Shown: piece by piece, positions 7,160-15,526 of the stretch
How the letters are laid out: each line of letters starts with the position of its first letter
How positions within the stretch are numbered: the stretch's first letter is position 1
Assembly (NCBI GenBank): GCA_964496005.1
Contig: CAZBWW010000014.1
Location: 1 to 25,906, forward strand
Direction of reading: 5' to 3'
Length of the DNA stretch: 25,906 nucleotides
From: CAZBWW01 sp964496005
GTDB lineage: Bacteria; Patescibacteriota; WWE3; UBA101185; UBA10185
Made by a program: the position numbers and the translations under genes
The notes under the pieces: model-generated
Database searches by the model: none
Told to the model about the DNA's origin: nothing
What the model saw: only the letters and a program-made list of their open reading frames with translations

Positions 7160-7659
7160 ATAGTCCAGTACGTAAAAACGACAAAAAGCAAAATAATGTC
7201 GAGCATGACTTCAATTTGCCCTACAGACCTAATATACGCCAAAGTTCTGTGAAACACATGCGCGTCAAATACATGAGAATTTAACTTCAAAAATGAAAAT
7301 TGTTTTTTTGAAAACGGCCAAAACCAATGTACACCAATAACGCTGCCAAAAGTATCCAAAAACAGATGAAATAACATGCAGGCCAGCCACAGTTTTGTTA
7401 TAACGAAGCTACTACCTAAAAGCAGTTCCGCCAAAAACAACAGTCCGCCTACCACCAAAGTAATTGCCGGATAATGCGTCGGATCTTTATGATGTAGCTG
7501 TAGCCGTTTTTTCCACAGCATATTAATGTCAGGAAGAATCGAAAACACAATAGCCAGTACCACAATACCAACCCTAGTGAAAGGTTCTGTATTTGTCATT
7601 GTTGTATTTGCAAGTGTACCTAAAGCTACACCCGCAAGTATGTGTGTTGGCGTCGACAT
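7156..7659 (-). CDS. YdjM/DUF457-type membrane-bound metal-dependent hydrolase
   Basis: A 167-residue integral membrane protein. The family pattern is visible: TPTHILAG at the N-terminus, LPDI after the second helix, a His pair (LQLHHKDPTH), FHLFLDTF, and GVHWFWPF. These conserved His and Asp residues are the presumed metal ligands of the DUF457 (YdjM-like) family, whose substrate is unknown. About four hydrophobic helices are present. The gene lies between tRNA-Cys and alaS on the same strand and overlaps alaS by 4 bases (ATGA). An A-rich stretch with AAGGAA precedes the ATG at 7659. Confidence 0.8.
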   Translation of the reverse strand: MSTPTHILAGVALGTLANTTMTNTEPFTRVGIVVLAIVFSILPDINMLWKKRLQLHHKDPTHYPAITLVVGGLLFLAELLLGSSFVITKLWLACMLFHLFLDTFGSVIGVHWFWPFSKKQFSFLKLNSHVFDAHVFHRTLAYIRSVGQIEVMLDIILLFVVFTYWTI

Positions 7660-7740
7660 AAATTATTTTTCCTTTTCTACACCTTTTTTGTTTAGTGCTT
7701 CAACTTCAATTTTCTACTGCCTCGAAGACCACCCTTTCTT

Positions 7741-7815
7741 TGGAGGCCTGGGCGGGAATCGAACCCGCGTGTAGGGGTTTTGCAGACCCCCGCCTTACCA
7801 CTTGGCTACCAGGCC
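7741..7815 (-). tRNA. tRNA-Cys (GCA) with encoded CCA
   Basis: The minus strand folds as a tRNA. The acceptor stem is GGCCTGG (from 7815) with CCAGGCC (7745-7751). The D stem is GCC/GGC, and the anticodon stem is GGGGT/ACCCC with loop CTGCAAA, giving anticodon GCA. The T stem is GCGGG/CCCGC with TTCGATT. The discriminator base is U (7744), the known cysteine identity base, and CCA is encoded at 7741-7743. It is the first element of the leftward tRNA, hydrolase, alaS group. Confidence 0.97.
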
Positions 7816-7940
7816 AGGCAGACATATTTTACAAGGTATTAGCTAAAGCTACCAGCATTAGTTAACAATCCGTTAATAATTAAAAACATCCTTGTAAACA
7901 TTGATATTTTGTATACAGCGTGTTAATCTTTTACATAGAT

Positions 7941-9233
7941 ATGGCGATATCATCAATATACCAATCTAACAAATCCTCAGGAAAACGGTCATCAATAATT
8001 GTGTACATTCTAATAGTAATTGGGCTCTTAGCGCTACTTTACTTTGGGTATGGGTTTATTAAAAATCTGTCGTTTGTAAAGGGCAAGTCATCATTAATTG
8101 CGGAATCTCTTTATGGGGAAGCTTCAGTGTATTTGAATGATGAGCTTTTAGGTACTACACCTTACACGTCAGATAATATAAAAAGTGGGGAAAACAAATT
8201 AACGTTTTTGAGGGATGCAATTGAATACGAAGTAACATTAAATTTTCTGGCGAATACTGATGTAGTTTCTAAACGTGATCTCGGGGTGTCGCAGACTTTT
8301 TCTTCAGGGCAGAACTTTTGGTTTGAAAAAAGCGACGGCGGCACTGTTTTAAGTGTTATTTCCGAACCCACAGATGCAGATGTATATATTGACGGGACAA
8401 AAGTCGGTACAACACCTTATTCTTCAAGTGATTTATCAGAAGGAGATTACGATTTACGAGTTGAAAAGCGCGGTTATGAATCACAGTCGGCACGAATAGA
8501 TACCACTAATTCACACAAACTAAATATTTCTATGACTTTATTTCCAAAACCGGTACCCGATACCGTTGATCTATTAGAAGGATCGACAAATTTATATGAT
8601 GTAAATTCGGATAATTTGCTCGTAACATCAGACCCTGATTCGTGGGCAAAAGCAGTTGTGTATTGGAATGGTACTCGGGGAGTAAATTTAGCAGGTGTCG
8701 GTGTTAATAAAGAAAAAGTCTTTGATTATTTTATAGATTATGAAGGTAGCTTGTATGACGGCGATGGTAATAAAGTAACAATTGAGAACGCTGGGTTTGT
8801 TGCAGATGCGACCAGAGGTGCATATTTAAGGAAAGCGTCCGATGGTGCTGGCTTAAGTGATGCGGCAAGAGCAACATTTTTGGCTTTGGGCCAAACCGAA
8901 GTTACTTCCACAAAACAAGCGACGGTGTTAGAGACAGGAACAGGCTGGCTTAGAGTAAGGAGCGCACCAAGCTTAGAGGGTGAGGAAGTTACGACCGTTA
9001 ACGTTGGTGATACGTTTGTGGTGTTAGAGGAAGACGGTGAGTGGGTAAAAATAAAAGTAGATGAGAGTACTGAGGGTTGGGTATCAGCGACGTATGTTGA
9101 GATTACGGGCGGTGATACGACTGAGGCTGAAGGCACAGAAGCAGTAACTGAGACCGAACCAACTACACCGGATGAGACGCCGGTAGAAACCGAAACCCCG
9201 GTTGAGGTCGAAGGTGATACACCTACGGAATAA
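7941..9233 (+). CDS. Membrane-anchored surface protein with two PEGA repeats and a bacterial SH3 domain
   Basis: A 430-residue protein counted from the ATG at 7941; an upstream in-frame GTG at 7920 would add 7 residues, and no ribosome-binding site supports either. A short basic N-terminus and one helix (about residues 17-38) anchor it, with the rest outside. Two PEGA domains follow, each with the V-Y-[LI]-[ND]-x(5)-GTTPY core. After a region of about 140 residues with no recognised domain comes an SH3b domain (WLRVRSAPSLEG to EGWVSATYVEI). The tail is an acidic Thr/Glu/Pro-rich stretch of about 40 residues. PEGA and SH3b domains are typical of envelope-associated proteins, and SH3b often binds cell-wall peptides, so wall attachment is plausible (inference). 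It reads away from tRNA-Cys and toward the TPR gene. Confidence 0.85.
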   Translation: MAISSIYQSNKSSGKRSSIIVYILIVIGLLALLYFGYGFIKNLSFVKGKSSLIAESLYGEASVYLNDELLGTTPYTSDNIKSGENKLTFLRDAIEYEVTLNFLANTDVVSKRDLGVSQTFSSGQNFWFEKSDGGTVLSVISEPTDADVYIDGTKVGTTPYSSSDLSEGDYDLRVEKRGYESQSARIDTTNSHKLNISMTLFPKPVPDTVDLLEGSTNLYDVNSDNLLVTSDPDSWAKAVVYWNGTRGVNLAGVGVNKEKVFDYFIDYEGSLYDGDGNKVTIENAGFVADATRGAYLRKASDGAGLSDAARATFLALGQTEVTSTKQATVLETGTGWLRVRSAPSLEGEEVTTVNVGDTFVVLEEDGEWVKIKVDESTEGWVSATYVEITGGDTTEAEGTEAVTETEPTTPDETPVETETPVEVEGDTPTE

Positions 9234-9318
9234 TTGTACTCCCCCATATTGCTTTATTATTTTATTACCTTGCACTTACTAAAAGTAGAAATAACTAACT
9301 GATTAGAAAATGTGTGGT

Positions 9319-9885
9319 CTAATAAATAAGGTCAGGATGCCACTCCAACAAATCTGGCCGTAAAATTGAAAGTCGTTCCAAACTTTTTGCATAATCGTCT
9401 TGTAGATTTAGCCGTTTTTCGTATTTTGCAATTGCCACATATACCCCCGCATCGTATGGATATAAATTTTTCACAGTTCTAAAGTAATTTTGTACGATAG
9501 TAATATATTGCGGGTCAATGTTTTCGGGTGAGGCCTGTTGAGTCAGGTCTTTGGACGCTAAAAAGTAGTACAGAGGGATATTATCCCTCACCGTTGCAAG
9601 ATTTGCAGGATTAAGAGTTAAACTAGCCTCAAGTTCTTTGAGAGCTTCTTCTTTTTTGTTATAGACAATGTACAACTTAGCTCTATGTCTATAATAATCG
9701 GGCTCCATTGGATTTTTGGTAATTGCAGAGTTAATTTTAGTGAATGATTCGGTTATTTTGGATGCTTTAAGCAGGTCTTGCGCTGTTCTGTAGTCTACGT
9801 CGGCAGAGTATCTGGAGGTAAGTGTGGTCAGGGCCATGATGTATAACCCGGTGGCTAGTACAATGAGTGGAAGCTTTTTTTTCAT
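9319..9885 (-). CDS. TPR-repeat protein with N-terminal membrane anchor
   Basis: A 188-residue protein with an N-terminal hydrophobic segment (residues 5-22; signal-anchor) followed by TPR-like helices. The clearest repeat is around residues 66-95 (YYRHRAKLYIVYNKKEEAL, then LEASLTLNPAN). Similar TPR segments are often fused to, or encoded near, O-antigen ligase/Wzy-type polymerases in CPR genomes, and such a ligase gene lies at 11079-12473 on the same strand, so an assembly role in surface glycan export is possible. The ATG at 9885 lies 6 bases after a TATAAT box (9892-9897), consistent with a leaderless mRNA. Confidence 0.75.
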   Translation of the reverse strand: MKKKLPLIVLATGLYIMALTTLTSRYSADVDYRTAQDLLKASKITESFTKINSAITKNPMEPDYYRHRAKLYIVYNKKEEALKELEASLTLNPANLATVRDNIPLYYFLASKDLTQQASPENIDPQYITIVQNYFRTVKNLYPYDAGVYVAIAKYEKRLNLQDDYAKSLERLSILRPDLLEWHPDLIY

Positions 9886-9887
9886 GT

Positions 9888-9915
9888 TTGTATTATAGCT
9901 GATTGGGTTTATAAT
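9888..9915. promoter_or_regulatory. Back-to-back promoters for the TPR and methyltransferase genes
   Basis: On the minus strand TATAAT (9892-9897) stands 6 bases before the ATG at 9885. On the plus strand TTGTAT (9888-9893), a 16-base spacer and TATAAT (9910-9915) point right, with 6 bases to a GTG at 9922. The two promoters overlap, so polymerase binding on one strand should exclude the other. Confidence 0.55.
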
Positions 9916-9948
9916 GCGGATGTGTTTGCTTGCCTCACATTAGATGCA

Positions 9949-10695
9949 ATGAACCACAAAAAAACCTGGAATAAAGTTGCCGAAATATACTCCGATCCGA
10001 AAACGCAAGAGAGCGAAACTTTTGTATATGAAGAACTCGTGAATACACCATCACTTTTAAATTTATGTAAAAGACAATCCGTAAAAAACGTGTTGGATCT
10101 AGGATCTGGAGACGGGCGTTTTACCTATGTCTTATATAAAAACTTTCCTAACGTTGTTGGAAGTGATTACTCATCACAAATGATAGAAGTAGCAAAAAGA
10201 AAATTTCCTTATATTGAGTTTCTGAATATTGATCTTAAAAAACCATTTCCAAAATTCATAAGTAAATTTGATCTAATTACGGCAAAGTTAGTTTTAATGC
10301 ATGTTGATGATATTAATTTGTTAGCACTAGAATGTGCCAAAACTCTCAGTATGGGCGGAATTCTTGTTGTTTCGGTAACACATCCAATGAGATGGTTTTA
10401 TTGTTATTTTGAAAACCAATCTGGTGTTAGAATTCGAGAGGGGTTTGATAAACTAGATCAAGGCTATTTTTCTAAAGGTCCGGTGACAAAAGCTATTGGA
10501 AAAAAGAGGAAATTATCATTCGAGTTTATTAATCGAACTATCAGCGATTATGTAAACGCGTTTACTAGTGTTGGTTTAGTGTTGGATAGTGTAGATGAAC
10601 CTGAGCTTACAGAAGAATACAAAAATGTAGTAACTAATTATCGAGCTCGTGATGATGTACCATTAAGATTAAATCTTAGGTTTATGAAAATCTAA
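9949..10695 (+). CDS. Class I SAM-dependent methyltransferase
   Basis: A 248-residue methyltransferase counted from the ATG at 9949. Motif I (VLDLGSGDGRF, residues about 48-58) binds S-adenosylmethionine. An acidic residue ends strand 2 (VVGSDYS), and motif IV-like ITAKLVLMHV and the post-motif GGILVVSVTHP complete the fold. No substrate can be assigned. A GTG at 9922 in the same frame would add 9 residues and lies exactly 6 bases after TATAAT, so a leaderless GTG start is a real alternative. It is followed after 1 base by the alkyltransferase-like gene, so the two form an operon. Confidence 0.85.
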   Translation: MNHKKTWNKVAEIYSDPKTQESETFVYEELVNTPSLLNLCKRQSVKNVLDLGSGDGRFTYVLYKNFPNVVGSDYSSQMIEVAKRKFPYIEFLNIDLKKPFPKFISKFDLITAKLVLMHVDDINLLALECAKTLSMGGILVVSVTHPMRWFYCYFENQSGVRIREGFDKLDQGYFSKGPVTKAIGKKRKLSFEFINRTISDYVNAFTSVGLVLDSVDEPELTEEYKNVVTNYRARDDVPLRLNLRFMKI

Positions 10696-10696
10696 C

Positions 10697-11098
10697 ATGC
10701 CCACATTCACCCAAAAAACACTCCAAGCCGTTCATTCCATCCCAAAAGGTAAAGTTGCAAGTTACGGGCAAATCGCGTTAATGATAGGTGTCCCGCGTGC
10801 CGCACAAGCTGTTGGGCAGGTACTCCATGCCAGCGACACTAACACCACCAGTACCGCGCCAATTCCTTGGTGGCGTGTAATAAATAACGCCGGCAGAATA
10901 AGCACGACCTGTTTGGAACACCCCGCAATAATGCAAAAACAATTGTTAGAAAAGGAAGGCGTTGTAGTAACTGAATTAGCACACGAATTAAAAGTCGACA
11001 TTGAAAAGTATCGCTATCGACCGACTCCGGACGAGCTGTCAAAACTTGAACTTCCTGATGAATATATTGAAGCTATTGTTAAGAAGTATCTGCTTTAG
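10697..11098 (+). CDS. Alkyltransferase-like DNA repair protein (ATL)
   Basis: A 133-residue protein of the O6-alkylguanine-DNA alkyltransferase fold. It shows SYGQIA with the base-flipping Tyr (residue 23), VPRAAQAVGQVL with the Arg finger (residue 34), and PWWRVINNAGRIS at 57-69. In true alkyltransferases this last motif is PCHRVI with the acceptor Cys; here it is Trp (W58), as in ATL proteins. ATLs bind alkylated guanine without removing the group and hand it to nucleotide excision repair. The second Trp (W59), where His is usual, is a further oddity. The last 20 bases overlap the end of the converging O-antigen ligase gene. The stop is TAG. Confidence 0.92.
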   Translation: MPTFTQKTLQAVHSIPKGKVASYGQIALMIGVPRAAQAVGQVLHASDTNTTSTAPIPWWRVINNAGRISTTCLEHPAIMQKQLLEKEGVVVTELAHELKVDIEKYRYRPTPDELSKLELPDEYIEAIVKKYLL

Positions 11099-12473
11099 GT
11101 AAAGATTTACGTAAAGGTTCTACTTCTAATATAGCCAACAGCACCCAAAATAATAAACCGGTAGTAACAACCGGAAAACCAAAAAAATTAGACACATAAT
11201 ATGCCAGCAAAGCAGGTGCAATGTACGCATGTCTTTTCTTTAGTGACCACACAACAATAGTCAAGTAAACTAATAGCCCAAATATACCGATTTCCGCCAG
11301 CAATTCTAAATAGTAGTTGTGTGGTTTGTTTAAGATGTAGTCCCATTCTGAAGAATAATTAAGGTCAGCCGGTCTAAATTGCTGAAAAGTATAAGGAAAG
11401 GTTTCAGGGCCAGTGCCAATTATGAAAACTTTAGGGGATGATAGTGCCAAGTCAAGTGTTCCCCGCCACATACCTAACCTAATGAACCCAGCATCAGACA
11501 CTTGTTTGGGCGATACTGTGGTCGAAGTAGCATCAGCCGTAACCTCACCTTGTACTTGCGTGTTTTTCTCTTGCAGCTCGCCGCTTCCCTGCAATTCTTG
11601 CGTCTGCGCATTTACTTTACCAATGTCAATTACAATGTCCTTGAGTCGCGCGCCGTACACCCCCGGATTTAAAGCCGAAACCAAAAAACACAACCCAACC
11701 AACGTACCTACCAAAAATTTATTCGCGCGTACTTTTTCCAAATTAAGTACCACAACAGCACCCATGCCAAAAATAAAGCCTAAAACACCTGACAACGAAT
11801 ATGTAAACCACATGGTCGCATAACTTATTACAAATACGCCGACCAAAAACCACCTGAAATATTTGGCATACGTTTCACTAAGTGCAAAATAAAACACTAT
11901 TGGTAATAACATTGCAATGTATGCCGCCAGCCAGTTAGGCTGACCAAAAGTTGAGGATACCCGTTCACCCGGCTCCATAGATAAGTGTTGAACAATTCCA
12001 AAAACACTGATTGGAATTAACGCAAATACCGGAGTTAGTAGTAACTTCTCAACCCCCCGTTTACCAAAATCAGCAAAAACATTTATACCGACAATATAAA
12101 TACCTGTTAGCACAAGAAGTGATACCAACCCGTCACTAAATCGTGAATAGTAACCCCAGATAGAGGTATATAAATGACTAGAAAACACTGTTGCCAAGAC
12201 CGTAATAGCTATAAAACCTAAAACCAGTATGTTTGGTAGTTTCAGCTTTTGCTTTTTAGAGTTTAATATTCGGCTTAGCGAAAAAACAAAAATCAAGGTA
12301 AAGCCAACAAAATACACAAAATACATTTTTGGAAACTCAAAGGCCTCATCAGTTCGCGTTGTAAACAATAAGGGGGTAAAAAATAATAAAAGCGCAAAAA
12401 GTAACCAGAGTACTTTATTCAATATGACTTCCACATTTACTGTTATAGGTTTCGTTGACCGCGGTTTGTTCAT
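11079..12473 (-). CDS. O-antigen ligase/polymerase family (Wzy/WaaL-like) membrane protein
   Basis: A 464-residue polytopic membrane protein with about ten hydrophobic helices. The large outside loop (roughly residues 285-385) holds the family signature: FIIGTGPETFPYTFQQFRPA, then NKPHNYYLELLAEIGIFGLLVYL. The conserved Arg and the H-N-x-x-L-E pattern are typical of the Wzy_C (O-antigen ligase) domain. Such enzymes join or polymerise lipid-linked glycans outside the membrane. The loop includes a Gln/Thr/Ser-rich insertion of low complexity. The ATG at 12473 is 9 bases after TATAAT. The TPR gene at 9319-9885 may supply the TPR part fused to this domain elsewhere. The end overlaps the ATL gene by 20 bases, tail to tail. 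Confidence 0.88.
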   Translation of the reverse strand: MNKPRSTKPITVNVEVILNKVLWLLFALLLFFTPLLFTTRTDEAFEFPKMYFVYFVGFTLIFVFSLSRILNSKKQKLKLPNILVLGFIAITVLATVFSSHLYTSIWGYYSRFSDGLVSLLVLTGIYIVGINVFADFGKRGVEKLLLTPVFALIPISVFGIVQHLSMEPGERVSSTFGQPNWLAAYIAMLLPIVFYFALSETYAKYFRWFLVGVFVISYATMWFTYSLSGVLGFIFGMGAVVVLNLEKVRANKFLVGTLVGLCFLVSALNPGVYGARLKDIVIDIGKVNAQTQELQGSGELQEKNTQVQGEVTADATSTTVSPKQVSDAGFIRLGMWRGTLDLALSSPKVFIIGTGPETFPYTFQQFRPADLNYSSEWDYILNKPHNYYLELLAEIGIFGLLVYLTIVVWSLKKRHAYIAPALLAYYVSNFFGFPVVTTGLLFWVLLAILEVEPLRKSLPKADTS

Positions 12474-12482
12474 AGTAGTATC

Positions 12483-12488
12483 ATTATA
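12483..12488 (-). promoter_or_regulatory. -10 box of the O-antigen ligase gene
   Basis: TATAAT on the minus strand, 9 bases before the ATG at 12473, would give a leader of only 2-3 bases. No clear -35 box is seen. Confidence 0.5.
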
Positions 12489-12593
12489 CTAGTTGGATTA
12501 GCCATTCGGCATAATGCTGTAAGGTTGTAACTTAGCCACATGCCCCTAATTTCTAACGCAGAGGCTTAGTGTCGGTTGGCTGTCCCCTGCCTT

Positions 12594-13190
12594 ATGTTTT
12601 CTAAAGTACTTATTAAATTAGTTGACCAAGCAATAGTACCGGCTTTACTACTCCTCACTGCTCGGGTGGTATCTGTAGTGCTGTTGGCAAATTACTTTAA
12701 CGTAACATTATCAATTGGCAGTTCGGGGTTCGTTTTTGAAAACCAGGAAACTTACATTCTGATTAACTCATACTCAATCCTATTGATGGTTGCAGCTCTT
12801 TCCGTAGGTTTGCTGTACATTTTATTAAAATCATATATTTTTCACGATACTCACATTTCTCCCCATCATACTGCGCGGTTGTTTACTTTGCGCCTATCAT
12901 CGTTTATTCAAACTTCTTTTGATTTATATTCTCAAGGCGCTGTTTGGATGTCTTACCTGTTTTTAATGGTTTTAGTAGCAGGTTTGATGGCTTTCTTTGG
13001 ACTTATATATTCCTGGGTATTTGTTATTTCATTGATATTGTTTGTTATAACAACTGTGTTATTTGTGTTTGATATAGAAAATGAAGTTTCTTTACACCCG
13101 GGTAAAATTAGCGAGGATTCAATTACTTCTAATATGTCAAATAAGCTTAAGGACGAGTATGTTTTAAAGTTTGGAGGCGATGATGTTTGA
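12594..13190 (+). CDS. Conserved-looking membrane protein of unknown function
   Basis: A 198-residue protein from the ATG at 12594; a TTG at 12576 would add 6 residues (AVPCL) that fit poorly before the MFSKVLIKLVDQAIVPALL start. Four hydrophobic segments lie at about residues 12-33, 58-80, 117-139 and 142-163, followed by a polar C-terminal tail of about 35 residues. I do not recognise the family. It diverges from the O-antigen ligase gene and overlaps the next small membrane gene by 8 bases, so the two are coupled and their products may act together. No clear promoter was found in the gap of about 120 bases upstream. Confidence 0.7.
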   Translation: MFSKVLIKLVDQAIVPALLLLTARVVSVVLLANYFNVTLSIGSSGFVFENQETYILINSYSILLMVAALSVGLLYILLKSYIFHDTHISPHHTARLFTLRLSSFIQTSFDLYSQGAVWMSYLFLMVLVAGLMAFFGLIYSWVFVISLILFVITTVLFVFDIENEVSLHPGKISEDSITSNMSNKLKDEYVLKFGGDDV

Positions 13191-13452
13191 GTTGGATAGA
13201 CCATCATTTGGGAGAATGTTTGTGGACGGTTTAATTCTTGTGCTTTTTTTGGGTATGCTAGTGTTGCCTGTAAGCGTAATAGGATTGTCCGGGTATAACA
13301 ACGCCGCAAATTATGGAGGCAATGTTGAGGTATTAGGGACGCAGTCCGAGTTTGAGACAACTGTTGAAGTTAAGAAAGTTAATGTGCGAATAATTCCCGT
13401 TGGGCAGACCACCCAATCAACAAGCTCTACTCGGTTGTACGAAGATTTTTAA
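13183..13452 (+). CDS. Small single-helix membrane protein
   Basis: An 89-residue unrecognised protein. Two adjacent ATGs (13180, 13183) are possible; 13183 is preferred because GGAGG (13173-13177) lies 5 bases upstream. One helix is at about residues 16-38 (LILVLFLGMLVLPVSVIGL), followed by a polar domain of about 50 residues, probably outside, ending in a Thr/Ser-rich segment. The start lies inside the end of the preceding membrane-protein gene, so translation is coupled. The gap of about 100 bases before the converging UbiA gene shows only a 10-base palindrome at 13501-13510. Confidence 0.65.
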   Translation: MFELDRPSFGRMFVDGLILVLFLGMLVLPVSVIGLSGYNNAANYGGNVEVLGTQSEFETTVEVKKVNVRIIPVGQTTQSTSSTRLYEDF

Positions 13453-13553
13453 TATATTTTCCTGAAAATTATCTGAGCCGTTTATGATTAGCTGCGTGTG
13501 ATCAGCTGATTGAGGTTAGCCTAAGTTTGTCTCGCAACTTTATATAACTGATA

Positions 13554-14504
13554 TTACAAAAGTAAAGGTATGCCATAAATTATTACCATGATAGCCAAGC
13601 CCCACAACGTGACAGTTGCAAGTAATGGCTTGTCCGATAATAGGACTCTTTCGGGGGATTCTGCATCTTGGCGTTCGTATATGACGTATAGATATCGGGC
13701 AACACCATAAATAACAAGCGGAATTGTTAACATCATGAATTTTGGCGACTGCAAAATAGACGGTAATAAATCGGATAACGTGCCTTCCTGCAACTCAGGT
13801 GATACTTGAAACGCAAACAAAGAGTAAGCCACTATACAGAATGTAGCAGACATCGAAATCATACTGTCTAATAAAGTGTCCGGATAGTGCCGGAGTGACT
13901 TGCGTGTATCAATTTGACTTTTTGTTATACCTAAAGCGTTCTGAAGTAATGTTTTTTCCGATCGCCGTTTGCCAAATGCGAGCAAGAGAGATACTCCTAT
14001 AGTTGTTAAAATTAACCATGATGAAATAGAACTTTCTGATGCAAAACCACCTGCAAATACACGTAAAATAAAACCACTGGCGACAAAAAGAGATTCCAGA
14101 ATGATTACGTTTCTAAAGTATACTGAGTAAGCGAGTTGGATTACCAAATAGACCACCACAGTAGTTGTAAAATACATTCCAACAAAGGTGATTGAGTACC
14201 ATATCGAGCCTAAAATAAGCAGTATTGCAATTATCTTCGCTGCCGCCATAGAAAGTTTTCCGGATGGAATTGGGCGATTCTTTTTTATCGGATGAAGCTT
14301 GTCTCGAGGGGCATCTATTATGTCGTTCATAAAGTAAACACCCGAAGATACTGCACAGAAAACAAAAAAGCCTTCTAGTGTTTTTGCCAGAACATCGCCT
14401 GTAAACAGCGTTCCAGCAAATACAGGCGCCGCGAAAAGGCTTAGGTTTTTTAACCATTGCCGGGGTCGAGCTGTGCGAATTACCTGGTATATAAAGTTAA
14501 ACAT
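13554..14504 (-). CDS. UbiA-family prenyltransferase, decaprenyl-phosphate phosphoribosyltransferase-like
   Basis: A 316-residue polytopic protein with about nine helices. The first Asp-rich motif is N60-D61-I-I-D64-A-P-R-D68, followed by KLHPIKKNRPIPSGKLS, and the N-terminus has RPRQWLKN. These match the branch that moves phosphoribose onto decaprenyl phosphate (DPPR synthase), the first committed step to decaprenyl-phosphoryl arabinose in actinobacteria, more than quinone or heme prenyltransferases. In the second motif region (YFRNVIILESLFVASGFILR) the expected Asp appears as Glu. The start overlaps the comF stop by one base (TAATG), so the two genes are coupled. The exact lipid and sugar substrates are inferred. 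Confidence 0.82.
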   Translation of the reverse strand: MFNFIYQVIRTARPRQWLKNLSLFAAPVFAGTLFTGDVLAKTLEGFFVFCAVSSGVYFMNDIIDAPRDKLHPIKKNRPIPSGKLSMAAAKIIAILLILGSIWYSITFVGMYFTTTVVVYLVIQLAYSVYFRNVIILESLFVASGFILRVFAGGFASESSISSWLILTTIGVSLLLAFGKRRSEKTLLQNALGITKSQIDTRKSLRHYPDTLLDSMISMSATFCIVAYSLFAFQVSPELQEGTLSDLLPSILQSPKFMMLTIPLVIYGVARYLYVIYERQDAESPERVLLSDKPLLATVTLWGLAIMVIIYGIPLLL

Positions 14505-15235
14505 TACGAGTTGATTATAGCATTGGAAGGCAGTTTGGGTTTAACTGCAAGCGTAAAACAATGTACGGCAAATGCATTGTGGGCATATAAACATTTTGTT
14601 GCTTCGAGTAATGTAGCGCCCGTGGTTCTAATATCGTCAACTACCAGTAGAGTAATTCTTTTCTGTTGCATGAGTTTTTGTGCTTTTGGGTGAACTGTAA
14701 ATGCGTTTTGCACATTAGTAAACCGTTCAGCGCGTGTATTACTAAACTGCGTTTTCGTATTTTTTGTCCTTATTAATAAATTTGCCGCATAAGTTAGGTT
14801 AAAGTGCTTTGCATAAACTTTTGCGATCAACTCAGCTTGGTTAAAGCCCCGTGTTTTTTCGCGTGTTTTATTTAAGGGTATTGACACAACAATTACATTT
14901 GCCGGTGGGCTATACCCAGCATTTGCAGCAAGCTGCAAGCCATAAGTAGTTAATACTTTTAGTGCCATAAACTGCTTTGCAGAATACTTAGAGTTTTTAA
15001 TACACGCACGTACATACCCGTTGTAATCAAACAGCGAAAAGGTGGAAATAGGTGTATATGCAGTAGTGCATTTTAAGTGTGTTGTGTTTAACGGCGACGG
15101 TGTGTCACAAACCAGACAGTTAGTCGAACAAACTATTCTGCATTCTGTGAGGCAGTGTTGGCAAAATACGCTACCGTAATTTTTGTTGCAAAACAAACAT
15201 TTTGGTGGAAAAACTTTATTTATAATATTATCCAT
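14504..15235 (-). CDS. comF: ComF-family phosphoribosyltransferase-like protein
   Basis: A 243-residue protein with an N-terminal double zinc ribbon (CLFC at 13-16, CQHC at 25-28, then CLVC near 40-43) and a C-terminal type I phosphoribosyltransferase fold whose PRPP-binding loop reads LLVVDDIRTTGATL. KTRGFNQAELIAK and NTRAERFTNVQNAF are typical of ComF. In naturally competent bacteria ComF works on incoming single-stranded DNA at the membrane with ComFA. No other competence gene is in the window. It is the first gene of a two-gene unit with the UbiA gene. A perfect DnaA-box sequence lies just before its ATG. Confidence 0.92.
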   Translation of the reverse strand: MDNIINKVFPPKCLFCNKNYGSVFCQHCLTECRIVCSTNCLVCDTPSPLNTTHLKCTTAYTPISTFSLFDYNGYVRACIKNSKYSAKQFMALKVLTTYGLQLAANAGYSPPANVIVVSIPLNKTREKTRGFNQAELIAKVYAKHFNLTYAANLLIRTKNTKTQFSNTRAERFTNVQNAFTVHPKAQKLMQQKRITLLVVDDIRTTGATLLEATKCLYAHNAFAVHCFTLAVKPKLPSNAIINS

Positions 15236-15238
15236 ATG

Positions 15239-15247
15239 TTATCCACA
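15239..15247. promoter_or_regulatory. Isolated perfect DnaA-box sequence upstream of comF
   Basis: TTATCCACA matches the strict DnaA-box consensus and lies 3 bases before the comF ATG (15233-15235). The gap from 15236 to 15526 is AT-rich, but I found no second box, so an origin is not supported. Confidence 0.3.
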
Positions 15248-15308
15248 AGTCTGCAATTGTTGGTTTGACAACAAAATATATACATATAACCTATAGCCTT
15301 ATATTAAG

Positions 15309-15339
15309 TTGAACCTATAGTTCAAGAGCGTAACTCTTG
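15309..15339. other. Two overlapping, mutually exclusive small hairpins
   Basis: TTGAAC (15309-15314) pairs with GTTCAA (15320-15325). CAAGAG (15323-15328) pairs with CTCTTG (15334-15339). Each has a 5-base loop and they share the bases CAA, so only one can form fully at a time. They lie in the 291-base gap between comF and the ABC transporter, which holds no gene that I can see. Confidence 0.4.
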
Positions 15340-15526
15340 CCACCGTTCATTTATTATTGCCTTACTGAAACTATATCGAAGAAGAAAAAAATATAAAGAA
15401 GGGTACGTCTACTGAAAATAGAGGAGATTTTTAAAGTGTGATTTTTTCTCCATTACTTATTTTACCAAACAATTTGCTTACTGTGCAGTCTGTTAATAAA
15501 TTTTCCGGGGGTGTATATTGCTATCA

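Noticed and set aside
15236..15526. Replication origin
   Set aside because: Only one DnaA box was found, and there is no dnaA or dnaN gene nearby.
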